Below, piece by piece: positions 1 through 8,841 of a DNA stretch of 64,000 nt. Made by a program: the position numbers and the translations under genes. Origin of the DNA: Bacillus sp. SD088. Its GTDB lineage: Bacteria; Bacillota; Bacilli; Bacillales; Bacillaceae_C. Numbering within the stretch: position 1 is the stretch's first letter; each line of letters opens with the position of its first letter. The DNA lies in NCBI RefSeq assembly GCF_017355205.1, contig NZ_JADIJK010000012.1, positions 1 to 64,000 on the forward strand. The letters run 5' to 3'. The notes under the pieces are model-generated. The model saw only the letters and a program-made list of their open reading frames with translations. It did not search any database and was not told the origin of the DNA.

Positions 1-203
1 TGATTTTTCCGTCTAGGTGTGACATAACTATTAAGTGTGGCACTTTTTCTTCTCTAACCCATTCTGCATTTTTAAGTAAGTTTGTTTTTTCTATATATAA
101 GGGCACCCCTGATATATTAATATTAAGAAAAATAAGAGAACAGAGATGTTATTTTTGAAAAAAATATAATAACTTTTTCCATTGGGCAGCTTTTTTCGTT
201 TGT

Positions 204-344
204 ATGACCGCTTTAATTCTAATAGGGGCTTTTAGGCATAAAAATATAGATGATGAATTTCATCTGATACCAATACTATTAATGTCGGGCGTGTTATTGG
301 TTTTACTTGGTTTTCTTTTTGATCACAATAAGAATAAAAAGTGA
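204..344 (+). CDS. Small membrane ORF or gene remnant, 46 residues
   Basis: A short open frame encodes a hydrophobic segment, a charged stretch (RHKNIDDEF) and a second hydrophobic segment, ending in a lysine/asparagine tail. This is the profile of a two-helix membrane peptide. The frame stays open upstream of the ATG back to a stop near 156, but no ribosome site is clear there, so the N-terminus may be lost. It overlaps the start of another decayed frame. I do not recognise a family. It may be a relic. Confidence 0.25.
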   Translation: MTALILIGAFRHKNIDDEFHLIPILLMSGVLLVLLGFLFDHNKNKK

Positions 345-589
345 AAATTTTAATTTCTTATTGTTATTTTTTCTTGTTTCGGTCTCCTGTCCACCGGTAG
401 TTCCAACCATCTTGTTCAAGCAGAATCTAATGATTTAGAAGTTAACTTTTCTATCGAAGGAAAAGTTCTAATTGAAAAAAGGGATGAAATAATCCAAATA
501 ACCGATGGGATTCGAGGGACAACGAGTTAATTGATTTGTCTGTAGTCGAAGAGAGTATTGATGATACAGAGAAATCTGTTAATGCATAA
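341..589 (+). pseudogene. Decayed secreted or lipoprotein-like gene (frameshifted)
   Basis: Starting at a GTG, the sequence has the look of a small exported protein, but it can only be read by changing frame. A hydrophobic leader-like stretch is followed by a second frame (VQAESNDLEVNF...) that stops in the middle of a plausible domain. A third frame (ELIDLSVVEESIDDTEKSV) then runs to a stop just before the next gene's ribosome site. At least two frameshifts are needed to join them. The family is unknown. Confidence 0.3.
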
Positions 590-627
590 TATTACGTAAA
601 TTTTCCATTTTAAGGAGGAAATTTCTT

Positions 628-1848
628 GTGATCATTGCGATCATTTTTTTATTATTTGTTTCATTTTTCTTTTCTGGAAGTGAAACAGCGTTGACAGCTA
701 CTAATAGGATGAGGCTGCAAACTAAAGCTAGTAATAATGATAGAAAGGCTGAAAAACTTTTAAATTTGGTTTCTAAACCAAGTGAATTTATTACGACTAT
801 TTTAATCGGAAATAATATTGCAAATATATTGCTTCCAACCCTTGTGACAACGATTGCAATTCAATATGGATTTAATATAGGGTTTGCTTCCGCAATTTTA
901 ACAGTTGCGATTATCATCTTTTCTGAAGTAATACCCAAATCAGTAGCAGCTGTATTCCCAGATCGTATTGCATTCCTTGTCTATCCGGTCATTCGATTTT
1001 TTGTTATTATTTTCAAACCGGTAACGATCGTTCTAAATTGGCTTACTGGCTTTATTACAAGGGCGCTTTTAAAGGGGCAACCAAATGATGTATCCATTTC
1101 AAAGGAAGAATTACGTACTATGATTGATATTGCAGGTTCGGAAGGAACATTTAATCAGGCAGAATCTCATCGTATTAAGGGAGTACTTGATTTTTACAAT
1201 TTAAATGTAAAAGATGCATTGAAGACACCGAGGGTAGAGATTATCGCATTACCTACTACGGCTACTTTTGAAGAGATAAGGGACGTTGTGATTCAAAATC
1301 CGTTTACCAGATATCCCGTTTATAGAGAAGATATTGATGATATTGTCGCCGTCTTCCATTCAAAACATTTGATATCTTGGTCAACTGAACCAGAGAAACC
1401 ATTGGAAGCATTTAGTGATATAGATCCATTATATATCTTCGAATTTCATTCGATTGAACGGGTCTTAAGTAAAATGACAAAAGAGAAAAAACATATGGCA
1501 ATTGTTTTAGAAGAGTATGGCGGAACAGAAGGAATTCTAACGCATGAAGATATCATCGAGGCAATGCTTGGTTTTGAAATTGAAGATGAAACGGACCTCG
1601 AAGGGGAAGAACTCGTTGAAAAGTTGACAGGGACTGAAATTATCTGTGATGGGAAAATAACTCTTTATCGTTTAAATTCTATTTTCCATACAGAAATTCC
1701 AGAAGAAGAGGATGTTCTTGCTGGTTATCTGTTAAAAGAATTTAGCGATTTTCCTGATGAGGGAGAGGTAATAGAGCGTAACAATCTAACATTTAAAATA
1801 ATTGAAATAGATGGCCGGGCGATCAAAAAGGTTCAAATTATTAAGTGA
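628..1848 (+). CDS. CNNM/CorC-type membrane protein (DUF21-CBS-CorC_HlyC)
   Basis: A 406-residue integral membrane protein of the hemolysin C/CNNM family, whose characterised members handle magnesium. The N-terminal DUF21 part (about residues 1-150) has several hydrophobic helices and the family signature SGSETALTA near residue 17. CBS-like sequence follows (about 190-310, including TRYPVY and VLEEYGGTEG). A C-terminal CorC_HlyC domain covers about 320-400. The GTG start is fixed by a strong AAGGAGGA site 8 nt upstream. The gene stands alone. Magnesium efflux is an inference from the family. The protein is slightly shorter than the usual 430-460 residues. Confidence 0.85.
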   Translation: MIIAIIFLLFVSFFFSGSETALTATNRMRLQTKASNNDRKAEKLLNLVSKPSEFITTILIGNNIANILLPTLVTTIAIQYGFNIGFASAILTVAIIIFSEVIPKSVAAVFPDRIAFLVYPVIRFFVIIFKPVTIVLNWLTGFITRALLKGQPNDVSISKEELRTMIDIAGSEGTFNQAESHRIKGVLDFYNLNVKDALKTPRVEIIALPTTATFEEIRDVVIQNPFTRYPVYREDIDDIVAVFHSKHLISWSTEPEKPLEAFSDIDPLYIFEFHSIERVLSKMTKEKKHMAIVLEEYGGTEGILTHEDIIEAMLGFEIEDETDLEGEELVEKLTGTEIICDGKITLYRLNSIFHTEIPEEEDVLAGYLLKEFSDFPDEGEVIERNNLTFKIIEIDGRAIKKVQIIK

Positions 1849-1906
1849 AAATTTTAATACATACATCAGTTTGCTTGCAGATTAGTCCAAATTTATTGTA
1901 GAGGGT

Positions 1907-2127
1907 GTTCAAAAAGTAAGGTAAAAATGATACTGCAAAATTCTTTGTAGGCTTGTTTCTACGTTCCTCAGAAAAGAAAATCACTTTTCCTTCGGGCGAT
2001 GCAGATTGGCGGGAGCTATCATTGTACTCGAAACTGCGCGCCTCGAACTTTCGACGTACAGGATATACTAGTGTGGGCGTTGCTAACAGGACGTCAGGCC
2101 CTTTAGCTTATCCTCCTGTTTGAACAC
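1907..2127. repeat. Dispersed repeat, family B, copy 1 (inverted ends)
   Basis: A non-coding block of about 220 nt is bounded by a perfect 9-bp inverted repeat (GTGTTCAAA and TTTGAACAC). Its left half, with the words TGTTCAAAA, GGTAAAAATGA-ACTGC and TTGGCTTG-like sequence, recurs at 7361 and, more weakly, near 44090. There is no open frame, so it resembles a non-autonomous hairpin repeat rather than an insertion sequence. It fills most of the gap between the CNNM gene and chrA. Confidence 0.5.
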
Positions 2128-2212
2128 GTACTTATAGTTGGCAATCTCTATGAGGTTATAATTTTTAAAATAAGTTAATGGGGCTAACCTTCACCACCTG
2201 GTATGAGATGGT

Positions 2213-3406
2213 TTAAATTAACGTCATGAGTGATCCGCCAATTGCACCAGTCATCACAATAATCCAGGGAGGTAGTTTCCAATAAACTAACATACTAAAT
2301 AAAATTGCAGCCAAAGCAAAATCGATAGGAGCTAAAATTGAACTCGTCCAAATTGGATTATAAAAGGCAGAGATTAATATTCCCACAACCGCCGCATTTA
2401 CACCCATTATTGCCCCTTTAATTTTTGGATTGTTTCGTAAAATATCCCAAAATGGTAGTGCGCCGAGTATAAGAAGAAAAGCAGGTAAGAATACTGCGAC
2501 CGTTGCTATTAATCCACCTTGCCATCCGTTCATTACAGCACCTAAATAGGCAGCAAAAGTAAATAGAGGACCTGGAACTGCTTGTGTAGTACCATAACCA
2601 GCTAAGAATGCTGCTTCACTTATCCAGCCCTTTGGCACAAGTTCCTGTTCTAGCAAAGGTAAAACTACGTGACCACCACCAAAGACTAAAGAACCTGATC
2701 TATAAAAACTATCGAACATAGCGACCCAGTACGATCCGGTTGCTTCCCTGATAATTGGTAAAAGGAAAAGTAAAACGAAAAACAATAGTAAACACATCAC
2801 TGAAACGCTTTTGGCAATTGGAAATTGCGAACCAACTTCTTCTTTTTCTTGATGTTGTTTATATAGAAGAAACCCAAAAAGTGCAGCTATTAAAATGACG
2901 CCTACTTGCGTAAAAGCTGTTTGCCAAATAAGTGTACCAAGTAGTGCAAATAAGGCAATGGCTTTTCTTTTTAAGTCAGGAGTCAACTTTTTTGCCATAC
3001 CCATTATGGCATGTGCCACTACTGCTACTGCTACAATTTTTAATCCGTGTATCCATCCAGCACTACCTATGTCGAATTCAGTGAGCAGTAAGGCAAAAAG
3101 GATGAGTGCAATAACTGAAGGTAATGTAAACCCAATAAAGGATATAATTCCGCCTAATACCCCTGCACGCATAACACCTATACCAATTCCCACTTGGCTA
3201 CTGGCAGGCCCCGGTAAGAATTGTGCTAAAGCAACTAAATCAGCATAACCTTTTTCATCCATCCATTTTCTTTTCCGTACATATTCTTCATGAAAATACC
3301 CTAAATGAGCTGTTGGTCCACCAAAAGATGTTAGCCCAAGTTGTGTTGAAACTAAAAATATTTCTAAAAGTGACTTGAATCCCCTATTTGAGTTAGTTCT
3401 TTTCAT
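2213..3406 (-). CDS. chrA: Chromate efflux transporter ChrA (CHR family, long form)
   Basis: A polytopic membrane protein that exports chromate in characterised relatives. Two CHR domains are visible. The N-terminal one has STQLGLTSFGGPTAHLGY and the FLPGPASSQ signature. The C-terminal one has GSLVFGGGHVVLPLL and AVPGPLFTFAAYLG. About ten hydrophobic segments are present. I chose the ATG giving MKRTNSN because GGAG lies 6 nt before it. An in-frame ATG 22 codons earlier (3472) has a poorer site and would add a hydrophilic tail. The length of about 397 residues is normal for long-chain ChrA. It is transcribed alone. The exact anion is not proved by sequence. Confidence 0.9.
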   Translation of the reverse strand: MKRTNSNRGFKSLLEIFLVSTQLGLTSFGGPTAHLGYFHEEYVRKRKWMDEKGYADLVALAQFLPGPASSQVGIGIGVMRAGVLGGIISFIGFTLPSVIALILFALLLTEFDIGSAGWIHGLKIVAVAVVAHAIMGMAKKLTPDLKRKAIALFALLGTLIWQTAFTQVGVILIAALFGFLLYKQHQEKEEVGSQFPIAKSVSVMCLLLFFVLLFLLPIIREATGSYWVAMFDSFYRSGSLVFGGGHVVLPLLEQELVPKGWISEAAFLAGYGTTQAVPGPLFTFAAYLGAVMNGWQGGLIATVAVFLPAFLLILGALPFWDILRNNPKIKGAIMGVNAAVVGILISAFYNPIWTSSILAPIDFALAAILFSMLVYWKLPPWIIVMTGAIGGSLMTLI

Positions 3407-3499
3407 CGGTAACTCCTTTTTGTTATGTTTTAAGTTCCTTGAAGAGTTCATGTACTTTTCTCGGGCTTCCATAAGGATTAGTTCCTCTTTTCGGTAGTT

Positions 3500-3767
3500 G
3501 TTTTATATTTCTTGATTCTACCCTCTACATTCTTATCCCCACTTGTTAGAAGACCACCAGATTCCATCGTATAGGAAACCAACAATATCAACTTTCGATA
3601 TAATTAATGTATGATACACTCTGACTGCTTTCAATATAAAACTGAACATTTACATAATCTTTACAATTGTGCGTACATAGGTAGAAAATGATTTATGGGT
3701 GAAATAATGTAAGAGATCACCTATAAACGTTGATTTACTAGGATTTATAGAGAAAGTCGACTTTATC
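3500..3767. other. Intergenic stretch with no recognised gene
   Basis: AT-rich sequence between two divergently placed transport genes on the minus strand. No open frame with a ribosome site, no RNA gene and no clear promoter pair was found. Confidence 0.4.
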
Positions 3768-3814
3768 GAGGATGCCGCCGGAAAAGTGAGTTTCGTTTTT
3801 CCTGCGGCATCCTC
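3768..3814. terminator. Long inverted repeat beyond the MFS gene stop
   Basis: The arms GAGGATGCCGC and GCGGCATCCTC enclose A-rich and T-rich stretches that also pair (GGAAAA with TTTTTCC). It lies directly after the minus-strand MFS stop codon. The T-rich tail is on the plus-strand side, so it looks more like a plus-strand terminator or a bidirectional structure. Confidence 0.55.
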
Positions 3815-3821
3815 TTTCGTT

Positions 3822-5084
3822 TTATTGGTGACGAGCGTAATCGGTAAGTACCTGCCGCTCACCCTTATATTCCTTAATACAAAGCACTCCGATTAAACCG
3901 ATGATGGAAAAGATGACTGGAATGATGAAACCGTAGTGGTAGCCGGCGTTTATATTGCCTGAAGCCTGAAAATGGTCTAAGATACTGCCAAAAATGGTTG
4001 GAAGCAATACGGCACTCAGGAACCCGCCTGTATTTGCAAACCCGGAAACAAGGCCGGATTCTGATATAGGATAAGATTGACGGATGAAGGCGAAGGTTAG
4101 CATACATGCCCCATAACAAAGGCCGATAACAAAGAAAAGGATTGTAACCAAGAAAATCGGCGGCTTCCCAGTGAAGATCACAAAGACAGACCAGCTCAAT
4201 AACATTGTTGTATGAACCACAACATATGGGCGTTTCACCATTTCTAATCGACTTGAAATCCAACTGGATAGCGGTGCACCAATAAGTGCCCCGATTAGGC
4301 CAACCAAAATAAGCTGACTTGCATCTGACCGTGTCATCCCAAACACATTCATTCCATAGGGCACTGCCCATGAACCGATAAATCCAACATACGCACCGAC
4401 CATCCCAAAGTGACAAAAGAATAAAGCCCATGCTTGCCAACTTGAACAGATTCTTTTGAGTAAAACAAGCGTTTTTTCTTGTTGTGCTTCATTCTTTACA
4501 AATACTGGTTGCTGCGGCTTTTTTACAAGTACAAAATAAAGAAATAACCCACATAGGCACAATAATAGTCCTGCTGTAAAAAATGCCATCCTCCAGCCAA
4601 GTAGGTCAATCCATAAAGAAAAAGGAACTGTTGCCAAAATGAACCCGAGGCTTCCTGTCATTCCAGCTAAGCCAATTAATTTTACAAATTCCTTTGCACT
4701 GAACCATTGGCTTAAAATTAACACCAAATTGACCCAGATCGTCGCATCCCCTATCCCTGTCAGTATTCTTGCGAAAAGCAGGATAAATTCATGTGTACCA
4801 AGGCTATAAATAATCGTACCAGCCCCTGTCAGGATAGCTCCAATAATTAGAAAAAAATTGGGGCCAAAACGATCAGCCAAAATACCCATTGGAATTTGCA
4901 AACCGGTATATACAAAAAACTGTATGCTTGCCAATAATCCAATTGTTGAGGCCGTTATAGCAAAATCGCTCATCAATTGGTCTGTAATCAAACCTGGTGC
5001 CGTTCGCTGACTCGACATGAATAAATAAGTAAATGTCACAACAGCAAATACAACCCATCTAAACCTGCTATTTTGTTTATTCAA
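3822..5084 (-). CDS. MFS transporter, unknown substrate
   Basis: A 420-residue protein with about 12 hydrophobic segments, of the major facilitator superfamily. The N-terminal half has RTAPGLITDQLM, a layout seen in organic-anion/sugar-acid type MFS members, and MGILADRFGP, the loop 2-3 signature motif. A central hydrophilic loop with QQPVFVKNEAQQEK separates the two six-helix halves. The start is a TTG with GGGAG 9 nt upstream. There are no neighbours in the same operon. The substrate cannot be told from sequence. Confidence 0.8.
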   Translation of the reverse strand: MNKQNSRFRWVVFAVVTFTYLFMSSQRTAPGLITDQLMSDFAITASTIGLLASIQFFVYTGLQIPMGILADRFGPNFFLIIGAILTGAGTIIYSLGTHEFILLFARILTGIGDATIWVNLVLILSQWFSAKEFVKLIGLAGMTGSLGFILATVPFSLWIDLLGWRMAFFTAGLLLCLCGLFLYFVLVKKPQQPVFVKNEAQQEKTLVLLKRICSSWQAWALFFCHFGMVGAYVGFIGSWAVPYGMNVFGMTRSDASQLILVGLIGALIGAPLSSWISSRLEMVKRPYVVVHTTMLLSWSVFVIFTGKPPIFLVTILFFVIGLCYGACMLTFAFIRQSYPISESGLVSGFANTGGFLSAVLLPTIFGSILDHFQASGNINAGYHYGFIIPVIFSIIGLIGVLCIKEYKGERQVLTDYARHQ

Positions 5085-5300
5085 TGATTTCTACTCCCGT
5101 AGCCTTTTACTCTTATGTATATGGGATAACAATAATATTAGGAACTTCTTTTTACCGAAGTCTATATATTCAGGAATATGAATATTTTATAATAATAAGA
5201 TACAAAAAAAGATAACTCAAATTGATTAAATTAAAAAAGCAACTTACAATGGAGATTCACTTTCGATCATATAAGATTATGAAAATAGAAAGGAGAATAA

Positions 5301-6206
5301 ATGATTAATATAAAAGATATTATTTCTTATCACCATTTACCCGTGGACAGATATAAAGAATTAGCATCTGGATATTCAAGCGCCAAAAAATTAAAGCTTT
5401 CTTCAGGTAACGACAAACCATTATATCTATTGAAAGTCTACAACATTGAGAAAAGGGATAGAATTAAGCTGCAATTTGATTTATTAAAGAGACACTATGA
5501 AAATAATGTTTTGTGCCAACAACCAATTATATTTGAATTAAACGAAGAGGAGCAGGTGTGTTATTTATTATTGTCATACATAAATGGTATGAGCGGAGAT
5601 GTAGCTTTGCCAACATTAGGAACGGATCTACAATATAAGATTGGGGTGCAGTCTGGAAAGGAACTAAAAAAGATTCATTTAATCACTCACGATAGCTCCA
5701 TTAATTGGTATAATAAACGCTTAGAAAAATATCTAAATAAAGTAGAGACATGCAAAAAATTAGGACTTACTTTCTATAAACAGAGATTTATGGAAAGTTA
5801 TATCGATGAGAACATATCGATTATCAAGGATAGTCCGATTTGTTTTCAACATGACGATTTTCATCCTCAAAATTTAATTATAAAGGATAAGAAATTAAAT
5901 GGTATTATTGATTTTGATTCATTTGATTGGGGGGACCCATTAGAGGATTTTTTCAAATTACCCAAATATACTGTTCAGGTAAGCGCTTATTTTGCTAAGG
6001 GGCAGGTAATGGGATACTTTGATAACAAAATTCCTGATTTATTCTGGAGAAAGTATAACTTGTTTGTTGCATTAAATTTGCATGCGAGCCAAATTGGTGG
6101 TTATACAATGGGGAATTTAGAGTACGTCCAAGAAAGAACTCGATATATAATTGAAACCCACGATTACATTAATAATCAACCACCCGAATGGTTTAACAGC
6201 GTGTAA
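5301..6206 (+). CDS. APH/choline-kinase-type phosphotransferase
   Basis: A 301-residue cytoplasmic small-molecule kinase of the aminoglycoside phosphotransferase fold. The catalytic loop is HDDFHPQNLI (about residue 190) and the metal-binding IDFDSFDWGDPLEDF follows it, matching the HxDxxxxN and IDxxxxxxxDP motifs of the family. An N-lobe with YLLKVYN fits the nucleotide-binding lysine. AAGGAG stands 7 nt before the ATG. It lies 77 nt upstream of the HisA-like gene on the same strand, so the two may be co-transcribed. The substrate is unknown. Members of this fold phosphorylate antibiotics, choline, sugars or other alcohols, and nothing here shows antibiotic resistance. Confidence 0.8.
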   Translation: MINIKDIISYHHLPVDRYKELASGYSSAKKLKLSSGNDKPLYLLKVYNIEKRDRIKLQFDLLKRHYENNVLCQQPIIFELNEEEQVCYLLLSYINGMSGDVALPTLGTDLQYKIGVQSGKELKKIHLITHDSSINWYNKRLEKYLNKVETCKKLGLTFYKQRFMESYIDENISIIKDSPICFQHDDFHPQNLIIKDKKLNGIIDFDSFDWGDPLEDFFKLPKYTVQVSAYFAKGQVMGYFDNKIPDLFWRKYNLFVALNLHASQIGGYTMGNLEYVQERTRYIIETHDYINNQPPEWFNSV

Positions 6207-6283
6207 TATATATTGTTCAGTAAAAATCGCGATTACTGAAATTCAGAAGTTAAGAGTTCATCGCTCATTAATAGAAAAGGATA

Positions 6284-7048
6284 GTGGTAAAAGTGAAATT
6301 CAGACCGTGTATAGATATCCATCAAGGGAAAGTTAAGCAAATCATAGGAGATACTTTTAGTTTCAATCAGGGGACAGTTGAAAATTTTGTTTCAAATTAT
6401 GATTCCGCATATTATGCATCAATGTTTAGAAGGGACAATTTAAAGGGAGGACATGTAATAATGTTAGGGGAGGGGAATAAAGAGTCTGCAATACAGGCGT
6501 TAAAAGAATACCCTTTGGGCTTACAGCTTGGAGGTGGTATTACAGCGGAAAATGCCTCTTTTTACCTCGAAAATAAGGCCTCCCATATAATTGTTACCTC
6601 ATATATATTTGAGAATGGCGAACTTAATATAGATAGATTAAATAGATTGGTTAGCGAAGTTGGGAAGGATAAGTTAGTAATTGATTTAAGCTGCAAGCAA
6701 AAAAACGGTAAATGGTTTGTAGTGACAAACAAATGGACTCAATTTAGTAATTTTGAGGTTAATGAATCGAATATTAAAGAAATAGAGAAGTATTGTGATG
6801 AATTATTGATACACGCAGTTGACGTGGAAGGAAAACGTACTGGAATTCAAGAAGACTTGGTTAAACAATTAATTCAATGGGTTTCGATTCCAACCACGTA
6901 TGCAGGTGGAATAAGATCGTTAAAGGATGTAGAGACTTTTTTCGAACTATCTAGCGGAAAATTAGATTTAACGATAGGAAGTTCATTAGATTTATTTGGT
7001 GGGGACCTATCTTATAGTGAAGTTGTTGATTTTTGCAAAAATAAGTAG
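6284..7048 (+). CDS. HisA isomerase, eukaryotic (HIS6-like) type
   Basis: Predicted ProFAR isomerase (TIM barrel) of histidine biosynthesis. The sequence follows the fungal/plant form rather than the bacterial one. It has FRPCIDIHQGKVKQI at the N-terminus with Asp11 as the expected first catalytic residue, then GGHVIMLG, LQLGGGI, HIIVTSY, VIDLSCK and HAVDVEGKRTGI. The end has TYAGGIRSLKDVE, TIGSSLDLFGGDL and VVDFCKNK. The length of 254 residues matches the eukaryotic type. The start is uncertain: the GTG used here has GGA only 2 nt away, and a GTG three codons later is better spaced. No other histidine gene is nearby, so the role could be a specialised sugar-phosphate isomerisation. Horizontal transfer is an inference. 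Confidence 0.8.
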   Translation: MVKVKFRPCIDIHQGKVKQIIGDTFSFNQGTVENFVSNYDSAYYASMFRRDNLKGGHVIMLGEGNKESAIQALKEYPLGLQLGGGITAENASFYLENKASHIIVTSYIFENGELNIDRLNRLVSEVGKDKLVIDLSCKQKNGKWFVVTNKWTQFSNFEVNESNIKEIEKYCDELLIHAVDVEGKRTGIQEDLVKQLIQWVSIPTTYAGGIRSLKDVETFFELSSGKLDLTIGSSLDLFGGDLSYSEVVDFCKNK

Positions 7049-7219
7049 ATTGAAAAACTCTTTTCTAATGCTTCAAATTAACTGAAAGTAAATCCTCGTT
7101 GCAGCGGCTAGTTTGGTGTTTCAGCTTTGAGAACATTCATGTAGAGTAGTTGCTATTGTGAGGATTGTACTTAAACAGCTAAACAAAAAAATGTATCGTC
7201 AAGGTAGAAAGGAGACAGA

Positions 7220-7381
7220 ATGGGAACTAGGAGTTGTGCAGCAATTATTAAAGATGATTCAATATTGATGGTTCGTCAAACATATCAAGGTAACACTTTG
7301 TGGACATTGCCTGGAGGGAGGATCGAAACTGATGAGGAACCTTCGGATTGTGCGATAAGGGGATGTTCAAAATTCCGGTAA
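7220..7381 (+). pseudogene. Nudix hydrolase, truncated inside the Nudix box
   Basis: An ATG behind AAAGGAGA begins a typical Nudix protein: CAAIIKDDSILMVRQ, then LWTLPGGRIETDEEPSDCAIR. This is the start of the Nudix box (GxxxxxExxxxxAxREExxE). It breaks off exactly where the sequence turns into repeat family B (GGATGTTCAAAA), and a stop follows after 53 codons. The REExxE metal-binding half is missing, and no continuation was found downstream. The enzyme must be inactive. Confidence 0.75.
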
Positions 7382-7425
7382 AAATGACACTGCGAATTTC
7401 TTCGTTGGCTTGCCTCTCCGCTGCA
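7361..7425. repeat. Dispersed repeat, family B, copy 2
   Basis: TGTTCAAAATTCCGGTAAAAATGA-CACTGCGAATTTCTTCGTTGGCTTGC matches the left end of the copy at 1907 closely. Its left edge is the point where the Nudix gene is broken. The right edge is not clear. Confidence 0.5.
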
Positions 7426-7430
7426 ATACT

Positions 7431-7812
7431 GTTTAAGCTGATCATAAATGCCCGTAAAACAGCTTTAATAAAGATGTCTCTCATTCATTGAATTTTCGAG
7501 AGACACCTTTTTCTAGTCCCCTTGCCATATTAAAAAGAAGCGTTAAATTACATAATGATACAATTAGGAAGAAGAAATCCGTTAGGGTATACATTATAAT
7601 GAAATTAAAAAACAGGCTTGCGTATATCCGTATTCTGCGGATTTTCTCTTTCGGACTTGGATTTCCAAAAAACAGAATCACCCACGTTAGATATCAACTA
7701 TTTCCAGCCAGTAGACTGCTTCACGAGAGATTTTATCCGTTGAGGCCTCATGTTCTGAGCAAGACGCTAGCACTTGTTGTTCTTTAAAGCCCTTTTGTTC
7801 CTCTGTTATGAT
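7431..7812. other. Intergenic stretch after the broken Nudix gene
   Basis: Open frames on both strands lack ribosome sites and have no protein-like composition. A short inverted repeat (GTGTCTCTC and GAGAGACAC around 7475-7507) followed by TTTTT could be a plus-strand terminator. I see nothing else. Confidence 0.35.
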
Positions 7813-8406
7813 CTATCTCTCGGATTTTAATTTAGATTGAAATTTTCTAAACCATTCTATTTCAAATTTAATCTTCTCTATACCTAAGTCCAATGTTGCA
7901 TGCTGGAAATAGGCAATTGATTTCAAGCCAGATTCAGTCATAAATTCTGCGGCACCACCAGCCTCTTTTAATTTGTTAATATATTCGGCGCTGAAATTGT
8001 TTCTTTGATTAATCGATGTATTAATAGCTTCTAAATGATCTAGTTCCTTTTCCAATTCTTCAATATAGCGGCTGATAAATGTTTCATGTTCTGATTTATT
8101 AGCGAATCCTTGGAAGAAAAATTTACTTAATTCCATATTCTTTTCTTTGTATAACATTGGAATGGATATACATTCTTTAAAATGCTTTTTCCCAGCCTCC
8201 GTGATAAAATAAGTTTTTTTGTTTACGCCGTTCTCCACTTGTTCTTGGACAGTAATTAATTCCTTTTTTAATAATTTTTTTATTCCTGCTTGAATACTAC
8301 CTGTACTATCACTGCTAACTGTTGATAAGCTGTCTTTGATAAATTGTCGCAATTGATAAATCGTCGAAGCCTGAATCATAAGAAATCCCAAAATAATATT
8401 ATCCAT
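7813..8406 (-). CDS. PadR-family transcriptional regulator
   Basis: A 197-residue regulator with an N-terminal winged helix (about 1-85: ILGFLMIQASTIYQLRQFI, then IQAGIKKLLKKELI and KTYFITEAGKKHF). The C-terminal helical dimerisation region (about 95-195) holds EELEKELDHLEAI. PadR proteins usually repress nearby transport or detoxification genes. It lies 16 nt downstream of a small membrane protein gene on the same strand. A perfect 10-bp palindrome upstream of that pair is a good candidate for its own operator. The start is supported by AAGGAGC 7 nt away. Confidence 0.85.
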   Translation of the reverse strand: MDNIILGFLMIQASTIYQLRQFIKDSLSTVSSDSTGSIQAGIKKLLKKELITVQEQVENGVNKKTYFITEAGKKHFKECISIPMLYKEKNMELSKFFFQGFANKSEHETFISRYIEELEKELDHLEAINTSINQRNNFSAEYINKLKEAGGAAEFMTESGLKSIAYFQHATLDLGIEKIKFEIEWFRKFQSKLKSER

Positions 8407-8422
8407 AGCATTAGCTCCTTTT

Positions 8423-8803
8423 TTAAAATGAAAATGCGGTAATAAAAAAACAAATAGATGACAATAAAGATAAAGGAGTCATTAAATACCTTTCTTTTTT
8501 GCTAGAAGATATGGCATTCAGTACCGTATTTAATAACAGATAACAACCAAAGAAAATGCATAATACTCTCTCAGCATTAAAAGGAAAACTGATAGCAATT
8601 ATTCCACCTGCAACAAGTATAGTTATAATTGCAATAATTTGAACAATCAACGATATCCCACTTGTTATTCTCATTCTAGTAGGTAAAATCTTGTATTTTC
8701 CTCCTAACGTAAATTCACCTAATGGTGTACCTAAAGTGACTAGTAATGTGAAAAGAGTAATGCATCCAAAGATGAATGCCCCCATTAATGGGAAAAATTG
8801 CAT
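8423..8803 (-). CDS. Four-helix membrane protein, unknown
   Basis: A 126-residue hydrophobic protein with about four membrane segments: near 5-25, 45-67, 75-95 and 105-125. The loop between the first two is short and charged (GGKYKILPTRMR). I do not recognise a named family with certainty. It is the first gene of a two-gene unit with the PadR regulator and has GGAGG 8 nt before its ATG. The pairing of a small membrane protein with PadR suggests that the regulator controls its expression. Confidence 0.7.
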   Translation of the reverse strand: MQFFPLMGAFIFGCITLFTLLVTLGTPLGEFTLGGKYKILPTRMRITSGISLIVQIIAIITILVAGGIIAISFPFNAERVLCIFFGCYLLLNTVLNAISSSKKERYLMTPLSLLSSICFFITAFSF

Positions 8804-8841
8804 AACACATCCCTCCGTAATTAGTTTTTATTATAATTATT

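Noticed and set aside
2895-3248. Open frame of 117 codons opposite chrA
   Set aside because: It lies wholly antisense to a clear ChrA reading frame, has no ribosome site and an amino-acid pattern expected from reading a membrane gene backwards.
7488-7787. Open frame of 99 codons on the plus strand
   Set aside because: No ribosome site, basic and compositionally odd product, no family features; it sits in the debris after the broken Nudix gene.
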